From positions 1 to 60,313 of the forward strand of contig CAYUIS010000007.1 of assembly GCA_964444825.1 (NCBI GenBank): a stretch of DNA of 60,313 nt. Reading direction: 5' to 3'. Within the stretch, counting starts at the first letter, position 1. Each line of letters opens with the position of its first letter. A program made the translations under genes and the position numbers. The stretch comes from CAYUIS01 sp964444825. Lineage in GTDB: Bacteria > Chloroflexota > Anaerolineae > B4-G1. Positions 28,701-37,300 of this stretch are shown one piece after another. A model generated the notes under the pieces. The model was not told where the DNA came from and did no database searches. It saw only the letters and a list, made by a program, of their open reading frames with translations.

Positions 28701-30713
28701 GGCTTCCCCATCCTCGTGGACGACGACGTTGACCTGGGGGTGCTGCAGCTACGGGCCGCGGCCGAGCGTACGGCCCACGTCAGCGGGCGCGTGCGCGTCA
28801 GTCCCAGCATGATCGGACTACCCGGGGTGAAGGTCGAGGCCTGGACCGACGAGGGCGACTGGAACATCACCGATTCGGGCCTTGGCGGCAACTATGCGCT
28901 GGACCTGTTGCCTGGGCACTGGCATGCTGGACCGGTGCTGTCGCCGGCACAGGAGAAGCAATACATCGTCCTGCCACCTCGCCATCGAGAAGGATATCTG
29001 GGGCCTGAACAGACTGCCGCGGACGTGGACTTTTATCTGGTCCTTCGCAACGCAGCCATCCGTGGCCAGGTCGTGGAGCTTGGACAGACCGCACCCATCA
29101 CCGACATAAGGGCCACCGTGTTCGCCGAGTACTGCCTCAGCGAGCAGTGCTGGATCGTCGACGAGAGCGTGGTCGAGACCGGCAGCTTTGATCTTCGGGT
29201 CAGGAAGGGGTATACCTACACCCTTGGCATCTGGCTGGAGTCCGAGGGCTATATGCCTGGGCCTCCGGTAACCGTGACCACGGACTTGTCGCTCACCACG
29301 GGCGTGCGGGTCCCGGTGATAGAGGCCGGAACGCGGATATGGGGTCGCTTGGTGGACGGTGATAGCCTTGAAGAGGTGCAACTCGATGCCGTCGTCTTTG
29401 CTCGCAACCCAGACGGGGTCTGGGTCGAGGACGTGCTGCGGCGGGGCGATGATCCGTACCAGTACAACCTGTACGTCCCCACCCCGGTCAACCAGCCCGT
29501 CACCTGGACGATAAAGCTCGGTGTGCATCCAGGCAGCGGGTACATCCCCGATCCAGCCCACCCGAAGCACAAGGTAGTCGTCGATCCGGGTGAGACGACC
29601 GTAGGGCAGTTCCTGTATGTCCAGGAACTGGACACGTTCATCACCGGCACCGTAGGGATCAAGGTGGGCGGCGTCTTTACCCCCACCCCGCACCTCTGGG
29701 TATTTGCCAAAGGCAGTATCACCAAAACCGAGGGCCTGTACTTTGAGACCCAGGCCGACGCAAGCGGTGCCTATACCATACCCGTCGTGCCGGGCGAATA
29801 CCTGGTGGGCGCCTACATGCCGCCGGATCTGGCCTTTGCGGCCAAGTTCCTCCAGGTAGTGCCAAAGCCGTGGACCTCTATGGAAAACAACCCGGTCGAT
29901 CTGGTGTTCCGAAACCGACCACCACGCTCGGCAGAGCTCAAGATCTGCGGTGATCTGTCCGTCCTGCCCGCCGGATCCCTGAGCGATACTGTGCCGATCC
30001 CCGTCTTTGGTTGGTCCAAGGATGGTGATTTTGCCGAGGTCACCGGCACCATAGGCTCCGGCTACTGTATGACCGTCTTCTCCAACACCGTGTGGCACCT
30101 GTGGGCCGCCTACGAGGACTCGGGCAAAGACGCCTACTACTTTAGCCAGGAGGAGAGGGTGAAGGTGGGCGCCGCCATCGCCATGGGTGTCGATCTGGTC
30201 TTGAAGCGTGGTCCGTACGGGCTGCCCGACCCCGAGTGCTGGACCTTTGACCCCTCACGGTTCAAGCGCATCAGCCTGCCCGCCTGGGGGGATCTGCCGG
30301 AGCCGCTGATGGAGATCCAGGCCAGTACTATGCCGGTCACGGATACGGTGCAGATCTGTGCCACACCCATGATCGCGATGCCCGGTGGTCAATACCTGCT
30401 TGGTTTCGCCTACGAGATCGAGGCCCGGGACAGCGACGGCAACCTGATCGAGGAGGACTTTGACAAGGAGATACGCCTGATATTCTACCTGGATGAGGAT
30501 ACCGTCGGCGAAGCCGACCCGGAGGAACTGGAGCTGGGCTTTTACTCCACCGCGCGGCAGGACTGGGTCTCCCTGGATAGCATCTTTTATGAGTGGGACG
30601 ATCCCTACTGGTTCTTTACAGGCAAGATCGACCACTTTTCGAGGATGGGCATCAGATCTAGTGCAACCGCGAGTAAGATCTATCTACCGCTCGTCCTCAG
30701 GAACATGGAGTAG
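25764..30713 (+). CDS. Giant secreted protein of repeated carboxypeptidase-regulatory-like domains, C-terminal IYLPLVLRN
   Basis: The 1649-residue protein starts at ATG 25764 with AAGGAGGT at 25752-25759. Signal peptide about 15-43. Most of it is a chain of beta-sandwich modules of the carboxypeptidase-regulatory/Cna-B-like type, recurring every 100-190 residues: SFAGMVYEPDGVTPADGG, SVTGQVFTPLG, ITGTVKTPEGNPLPPA, RVWGTVVDQYDNPVETW, AHVSGRVRVSPSMIGLPG and TRIWGRLVDGDSLEEV. Aromatic-rich loops such as GDYWILAWPAW and GHWHAGPVLSP recur. The C-terminus is KIYLPLVLRNME. No enzyme motif was found. It is paralogous over its last ~1120 residues to the C-terminal half of the gene at 31369. A structural or adhesive envelope role is inferred. 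A terminator hairpin follows at 30762. Confidence 0.82.
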   Translation: MEGHVHSIVRSSASRRWFLLTLSVLVSFVLLSAILLSFSTVEAEPLAPAADIFGTVVNTDGSAITDATGVCLNHFSPNPDEGVDWYDCKDTDTDGSFTFTGTIPLGDLFVVAEAPWYSDLFPSLPQSFHLASNSDNIALGSVTLTYASFAGMVYEPDGVTPADGGYVSVVEIVNEEWKEIVGADYQTGTYALGGVPAGHFALVAHPPEDSPFWHSPPRSVTVTPGSQYDLAATQAISLELTLAQLLVYVDDLYTSPITANVHVWNHWGYDMWRWATPDHPASFGDLEVGEVYMLEAWPDWTDIPALANSTVMTVAIEASPISRTLALQEPDVVGTVRTPEDTTLPPAYEGEDPIPHPAYVHIHSLHEDFDVEMMTNPAGEFGLALPPGEYVLEAHPYANLAFSYTKSLPEHFALGGTLILPEINLGSIRLTYPSVTGQVFTPLGANIPDCVSVWLEDMAGDWAVDDWTCGGHFRLGGVPEGDYWLLADGLPEHSLFPPEPIFIYVGHDTQYDPAATQAKDLYLTGPQLNVAIEHPAGTRVDAQVRLWDRYGFEAWSDSTPEMPAQFGAVEPGDYWILAWPAWYHIPEMANSNPEMVHILSGAASFTRTLFLNMPDITGTVKTPEGNPLPPAIDEEGNLTPHPAEIHVNSENWNVDMWATTNPTGEFSLFLPDGDFVLLAQPMHDLVFRYTKSEPVPFTLSPAISRPHGLGYIPLTYPRVWGTVVDQYDNPVETWVNVWSDDGTYSDGDDTYWYAPELLKPFRFGGLPEGNFYVQAEPPADNPEGYGPSEIFAFSVPPTLTQQITLSLGAANVLGEVRFPPSYAHCPDCPVPWVDVIVRHDPEDEFEQWATTGNDGRFAFRLPSDDDYVLHVKLPPELLAEWAPPAPEFFTLGPPPDQFTPTLYLEPSVGGFLVTGFVDDPLGDPPPPYSTWVELCNDEGLCFDDKVAANGQFTVPVLPGIYHVWVGVDPTTGFLPPLDNGFPILVDDDVDLGVLQLRAAAERTAHVSGRVRVSPSMIGLPGVKVEAWTDEGDWNITDSGLGGNYALDLLPGHWHAGPVLSPAQEKQYIVLPPRHREGYLGPEQTAADVDFYLVLRNAAIRGQVVELGQTAPITDIRATVFAEYCLSEQCWIVDESVVETGSFDLRVRKGYTYTLGIWLESEGYMPGPPVTVTTDLSLTTGVRVPVIEAGTRIWGRLVDGDSLEEVQLDAVVFARNPDGVWVEDVLRRGDDPYQYNLYVPTPVNQPVTWTIKLGVHPGSGYIPDPAHPKHKVVVDPGETTVGQFLYVQELDTFITGTVGIKVGGVFTPTPHLWVFAKGSITKTEGLYFETQADASGAYTIPVVPGEYLVGAYMPPDLAFAAKFLQVVPKPWTSMENNPVDLVFRNRPPRSAELKICGDLSVLPAGSLSDTVPIPVFGWSKDGDFAEVTGTIGSGYCMTVFSNTVWHLWAAYEDSGKDAYYFSQEERVKVGAAIAMGVDLVLKRGPYGLPDPECWTFDPSRFKRISLPAWGDLPEPLMEIQASTMPVTDTVQICATPMIAMPGGQYLLGFAYEIEARDSDGNLIEEDFDKEIRLIFYLDEDTVGEADPEELELGFYSTARQDWVSLDSIFYEWDDPYWFFTGKIDHFSRMGIRSSATASKIYLPLVLRNME

Positions 30714-30761
30714 GTTTCGTCCAAAAAGACCTGACCTCGCCTGAAGCATTAGGCTGAGTCG

Positions 30762-30797
30762 AACAGGGACTGGTTCTCCAAAGAGCCGGTCCCTGTT
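30762..30797 (+). terminator. Rho-independent-like terminator after the giant protein gene
   Basis: AACAGGGACTGG (30762-30773) pairs with CCGGTCCCTGTT (30786-30797), a 12-base stem with one G-T wobble and a 12-base loop, followed by TCATTTT. A closely similar hairpin follows the paralogous gene at 39525. Confidence 0.7.
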
Positions 30798-30917
30798 TCA
30801 TTTTGGGAATCCCCCGTACTAGGGCGATCGCATTTGGCTGACCACAGCTCTGAGCCCTGTCCTCGGGGCGCCTTGCGCGATGGGATTCCGCTATTGTAAC
30901 CCGATTTCGTGAAGGCC

Positions 30918-30955
30918 GTCCTCGGGGACGAGGACCCTGTCCTTGACCGGACAGG
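30918..30955. other. Two adjacent GC-rich hairpins in the intergenic region
   Basis: GTCCTC (30918-30923) pairs with GAGGAC (30930-30935), and CCTGTCC (30936-30942) pairs with GGACAGG (30949-30955), each with a 6-base loop. They lie in the 655-base gap 30714-31368, which holds a terminator, these hairpins and a promoter but no gene. Confidence 0.5.
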
Positions 30956-31004
30956 ACAAGGGCTGGGAGCGCCAGATGCGATAGCCCTATCCACCGTACT
31001 GATT

Positions 31005-31031
31005 TTGCACCCTATACAAGTGTGTTATAAT
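31005..31031 (+). promoter_or_regulatory. Putative promoter of the 2698-residue protein gene
   Basis: A perfect TATAAT lies at 31026-31031. TTGCAC at 31005-31010 is a fair -35 box but the spacer is only 15 bases (16 if the box is shifted by one). The start would be near 31038, leaving a leader of about 330 bases. Confidence 0.55.
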
Positions 31032-31035
31032 ACAA

Positions 31036-31063
31036 GAGGGTGGAGGGTGGGAGATCCACCCTC
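31036..31063 (+). promoter_or_regulatory. Stem-loop at the predicted 5' end of the transcript
   Basis: GAGGGTGGA (31036-31044) pairs perfectly with TCCACCCTC (31055-31063) around a 10-base loop. It begins right at the transcription start predicted from TATAAT at 31026, so it may protect the mRNA 5' end or act in regulation. Confidence 0.5.
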
Positions 31064-31368
31064 CTTGCACCCCGGTAGAAAGAGCGATCCGGCAGAGTGC
31101 AGACGAGTTCTGCCACCCAACACAACATCCTCTGACCAGTTCGGGGGAACCCCAACTTGTGCCAGTAGAGATACTCGTCCTTGAAGCGTTTTCTCAACCA
31201 ATAGTAATTTCCGGGACTGCGCTTACATCAATGGACCTCAAATCACAGGTGATAAATCGTGGGTACACCGGACAGGCACCATGCCAGGCCCTGAGAAACC
31301 CCCGTTCCTCCTCGGATCCCATTCATCATCAGGGAAAGTGCATCGCACTGCATTAGGAAAGGAGAGCC

Positions 31369-34300
31369 ATGACAGGGAAAACAGATCCTCGCAGAGGGAC
31401 CAGCATCTTTTGGTCGTCGGTCATTGGGTTCGGCCTGCTGTTGGGGCTGCTATGGAGTCTGACGCCCCGCATGGCGGTGGAGGCCAAGAATGCCAGCCCT
31501 GGATCCATCGTCCCTGTGTTGTTTGAGGGTTCGAGAAGACCATCCACCGGGTCGTGGGCGACCAGCGTTGCGCCACCCGTCGCACCCGCCGTCGACGGAA
31601 TCAGCGCCCGCTCGCCCAAAGCGCCGCTGCTCACCCCACCCATGCCCGGCACCGCCGACCTGGCCATTGGCATCACCACGGACCGCGTCTGGGGCGTGGT
31701 TGGCCCGGGTGAGACGGTCACCGTCGCCGTGAACGGCGTGCAGATGGGCGCCGCCCGCGCCGATGACATTGGCTTCTTCTGGACCACGCTCTACGACACT
31801 GCCGGAAATCGGCCCAGACTAGGCGCGGGTGACACGGTGACGATCTACCGAGATGGCATTGAGGAGACCGGCCTCATGCTACGCGCCATCACCGGGACGA
31901 TAGATGTGGTGAACAATGTCGTTGCCGGCACCATCGGCGACGTCACGTCCCCCATCAGCGTCACCGTGTACAGAGGCGGGGGGGAGGAACCAATGATGAC
32001 CTCCCTCAGCCAGACGGTCAGCACTGACAGCCCTGGCAACTATTCCGTTGCCTTTGGCGGCGTGTGGGACTTTTTCGCCGATGACAGGGTTATGGTGAGC
32101 TACGTCGAAAACGGCGTTGGGGTCCACCGACACATCTACGCGGACCGAATGGTGGTCCTGCCGACACCGGCGAACACTGTGGTTGGCTGGACCACGCCAG
32201 GAGCTGGCGTGACAGTGACGGTCTTTCTATCCGATGCGATGACGACAAAGGCACAGACGACCCTCGTGACAGATGGGGACACCGGGCGGTACTCGGTCTC
32301 CTCCGACGAGCTGGGGGACGACATCCAACAAAGTGATATCGTCGTCGTCGAGATCGAGGGGGGCACTGTGATGAGCCGCGAGGTGGACACCCTTGACTTT
32401 GCCATAGACGCAACGAGTGACCGTATCATCGGACAGACAAAGGCCGGGGCTATTGTCCGTGGCTGGACCGACAATCTGACGCCACTGGGCAAGCGTAGCG
32501 TATATACGACCACCTTGGCTGATCCCACCGGCGCTTTTACCCTCGAGTTCGGCACGGTCGCCGACCTTATGCCTGGCCAGTGGGTGGGCGTCTACGTCGC
32601 TGACGCCGATGGGGACGACCTCGTCCGGTGGTTTCCCTCGCCATCCATCGAGGTGAACCAGACCTGGAACGAGGTCACGGGGAACGGTCCCAGCCCCATT
32701 GGATCTCTATCCGATGGTCGTCTCGTGACGCTTACCCTCTATAGCGCCGCCTCCGATACGACCTTCGTCCGCACCACGACGATGAACGAGTGGGCGTGGT
32801 ACGGTTTTGAGGAGGAAGAAGATAACCTGCCCGACATCGCGCCGGGGGACGTCGTCACCGTCGAGAGCGAGGGCTACGCCTGGCAGGGCGTGGTGCGGGT
32901 GCAGACGATGACTGTGGGCTACGATCTGAACGCCGACCAATTCGCCGGCGCCGTCGAGACGCCCACCGATCGGGTGGAGATCTCGGGTGGGTATTACCAG
33001 GGGGAGCTGTACCCCCTCGGCGCTTCGTTCGACATACTCGTCACGGCAACCAGTCCTTTCATCGCCGCGCCGGTCGGCTTTGACGTGGATTACAGCCTGC
33101 CCTACGAGGTGGTCCACCGTACGGCGGGTGATTACGTCGAGCGTATCTCCCGCCGGACGGACATGTTCGGAGTGCGCGTCTCTGACAACGCCGTGGTAGG
33201 CACGCTGAACCCGCCCGGCATTCCTTTTACCATAACGCTGCGCGACAGCGGTGGCGGGATGAAGGCTCAAATGACCGGCACCTCGAACGAGCCCATCGGT
33301 GAGATCGGTGGGCAGGATTTCTGGTGGTCGAACGAGCGTATCGAAGCCGGTGACCGCGTGCAGATGCAATCGGCGGCCGGCTTCAGCCGGACGGTGGTCA
33401 TTCCCGATCTTCAGGCCTCGTGGGACCTCGATACCGATATAGTGACTGGACAGGGATCGCCGAACAGCCGCCTCCAAGTGTACGTAGACAACCAGGGCTA
33501 CGGAGCCGTGCCCGCGGACGATACCGGCCAGTTCGTCGTCGCGGTGGATCAGTTGCAAGAGACGTCGGGCGACGGCGACCTGGTGTGGGGCGACAACATA
33601 TACGTGGAAACCGTCGACGAGCACCGCACCTGGGTCTATGAGCGTTTTGCGTGGCCCTTCATCGTCGCCCACTACGATACGGGAGGGTGGAATAACGTCT
33701 GGGGGGAATATGCCATCGAGGGAAACGCCGTCAACGTGATCGTGACCCACCCGATCAGCGGCGACATCGCCACCGGTACAGCCATCCCCGGCGCGTGTAG
33801 CTGGTGCAGGCCCAATCAATACGAGCTGGACCTGCCCGATGACACACTCACCCCTGGCGTCACTGTGACGGTCGACTTTGGCGATGGGTTTGTGGACAGC
33901 GTGACCGTGCTGGATATCGACGCCGAGGCAGACGCAGATACCGATGTCGTCACCGTCACCGCGCCGATCAGCACGATCGTGTATATGAACGCCGACAACC
34001 CTCTGCACGGCTGGTGGGATTCGTCCGAGCAGGTCATCGGCGCCAGCGGCTATGTCACCTTTGACCTGGGAGCGGATGGCTATGACATCATCCCTGGCAC
34101 CGACTTTAACGTCCACAGTCGCCAGCACCACGACCACAACACCCAATACTCCTTCCGGCTGGCCGCGCCGGATCTGAGAGTTGACAAGTGGAACCTTGGG
34201 AACTATGCCCGTCCTGGCGGCGTGCAGGTCTATAGCATTTACTACACCAACGAAGGCGACGGCGTGGCCGAAAACGTCCTCATCGTGGAGACCCTACCCC

Positions 34301-37300
34301 TCTCTCTCACCTACGCCGACGACACCAGCGGCATCATGCCGGACATCGGCGTAGGTGGCGTCATCACCTGGGACCTGGGCGCCCTGGCCCCCGGCGACGA
34401 GGGCGCCTTTATGGTGACCCTCGACGTCCCCGGCGACATGCCCACAGGGAGCGGGGTCATCACCTCGAACTGCGCCTTTATCACCACACCCACACCCGAA
34501 AGCGACCCGGACGACAACGAGCAATGCACCGGCCCGATGGACGTGTGGGAGGACGACGTGGAGCTTGGGGTGGACAAGTGGGTCTTTCCAAGCGATCCCA
34601 CGCCGGGCCAGGAACTCGTCTACACCATCCAATGGTGCAACAACCGGGGTGCGGCGGCCGGGCCAGTCTGGCTGACCGATACGCTACCCCTCTCCACGAC
34701 ACTGGTTGGTTGGGAACCCGATGTCTGGTGGAGGCGCTTCTGGGTCGAGCTGAGCGCCACTGGCGAGCAACTGGCGCTCTACGCGCCGGGCCTGCCGGGC
34801 GACACCTGCCACGAACTATATGTCACCCTGCTCCTGGACGCCGACGTGCCCATCAGCACCACGCTGGAGAATGACGTCGTCCTCTACACGCCAGGCGAGC
34901 TCGAGACCTGGAACAACGAGCGGACAAACAGCGACGCCCACGTGGACGAGCCGCGATATGATATACGCATCGACAAGGACTGGCACGCTGGTCAGCATAC
35001 GCCTGGTGGGTGGGTCAACTACTCCTACTGTTACGCTAACGATGGCAACATGGAGACCTACGTCCAGATCACGGACACCCTCCCGGCTGGCCTGAGCTTC
35101 GACCATGTCGACTGGGGCGTTTCCCCAACGATCGACGGAGACAAACTGATCTGGGACTGGGGCCCGGTGGCAGTGGGCGAGAACGAGTGTTTTCACCCAC
35201 AGATGAACATCGATGGTGGCGTGGCTCCCGGCACCACCCTCACCAACTGTGTTGTCGTTGGTATCGACGGCGACGAGGACTGGCCCGACGACAACTCCGA
35301 TTGCGCCTCGGTCCTCGTCAACAATCCCGGGCCCAACCTGCGCGTGACCAAGTCACACTGGTGGAACAGCGAGGGGCAACTGGGTTATTCGCTCCTATTC
35401 GTCAATATCGGCGACCAGGCCATTTACGATTTCTGGATCACCGACTCCCTCCCCATCTCCACCACATGGGGCGGGTGGTGGAGTCTGGACTTTGATGACG
35501 AGCGCCTGATCACCTATACCGAAAGCAGCACGATGTTGAGATGGAAATTCAGCGAGTTGTACCCCGGGGATTCAGGCGGTCTTGACTTTGACGCGAACCT
35601 GGATGAGCCGGGCATCCTGATGCGCTGGTACACCAACACCGTCGAGATCAGCACGCCCCCTGGCGACGTCGACCCAGAGGACAACCGGTTCGAGGATGGC
35701 GCCTTCAGCGGCGAGGCACAACTTGAGGTCTTTGTGGAGGATCCAGAGGGCAACCCGGTCTCCGCCTGGGTCGAGCTGTGGAACGACTGGAGCGGGTACT
35801 ATGGCTGGGACGCCAGCTCACTTGAGATTCCGGCCCAGTTTGGGGATCTGGAACCCGGGGACTATTGGGTTCGGGCCTGGCCCCTCGTCTCATATAGGCC
35901 AGCGCTGGCCAATTCAGACATAGAGCCAGTGACTATCGGCGAGCGCCTCACCGGACATACGCTCACCGTGCAGATCCCCAACGTCATCGGGGTGGTGGAA
36001 ACTCCGGAGGGTGACCCCCTGCCGACAGCCTACCTCCCGGACGGGAACCCGGCCTCTTACCCGGCCGCAGTCGAATTCCACAATTCGGACTGGAGCACAG
36101 ATCTGCGAGTGGCGACCAACATCACGGGGGAGTTCGGCCTGAACCTGCCGGATGATGACTATGAGCTGCGCGCGTACCCGGACTGGCAGACGAACCTTGG
36201 CCTTACCTACACCAAATCCGCGTGGCAAGCGTTCTCGCTGCCAGGCGCACCCACCCCGCTCGATCTGGGCGAGATCCGGCTCAACTATCCGCGCGTCTGG
36301 GGCACGGTGGTGACGCCGAAGGGCGCGCGGGTCTCGACCTGGGTGAACCTGTGGAGCGACGACTATGGAGACGGAGATGACACCTATTGGTACGGCCAGG
36401 GGAGCTGGGACAACAAGTTCTTCAGCTTTGGCGGGTTGCCAGAAGGGCACTACTATCTGCGAGCGGAGCCGCCCTGGACCAACCCCGAGGGGCATGGATT
36501 CTCGAACATCTATGAATTCGACGTCCTGTCCAGCGAGCCGCTCACAACTACTGAACAGGTCACGCTCGTCCTCCAGGCGGCCAACTTTGTGGGCGACTTG
36601 TTGTACCCAAACGACATCCCGGCCGGTGCGATCGGCTGTCCTGGGTGCCCCGTCCAATGGATGAATGCCCGGGTGCGCAATGAGGACGGATCACATGAAG
36701 AATGGGCAACGACGGGCGAGGACGGGCGTTTCGCCTTCAGTGGTCTGGGGGCCGGGGTCTACACCGTCGAGGTCTTTTTGCAGGACTATATGCTCATACA
36801 CTGGGCACCCCCCGATCCGGTGACCTTTACCGTGACCGAGCCGGACGAGCGTGACACACGCACCCTCTATCTGCAACCCCCCGTGCTCAACAAGCACGTA
36901 GCCGGCGCGGTGGTGTATGACGATGGGAGCCCCGTGCTTGATGCCGACGCGGACGGGACGGGTGACGCCCTGGTATACGCCTACCACGAAGGGTCCGGAC
37001 AATCGGCCGCGACCACAACCGATCCCAGCGACGGCAGCTACCAACTCGATCTCAGAGGGGGACGCTGGAGACTGGGGGTGGAACCGGCGCAACCGAACGT
37101 GGACTGGAGCTTTGAGGGTAGCGCACAATGGGTCGAGTTCTCGAATGACGAAACTCTCCCAGAGACCTGGCCAGTGCCGCTCGTCTTTACCGTCACCCGT
37201 TCCAGTTACTTTTCGGTCACGGGCCGCGTAGAAGTACCGGGTGGCGCTCCCCCGGCAGCGGGCACCGTGCAAGTCGATCTCTGCACGGATGAAGGAGGTT

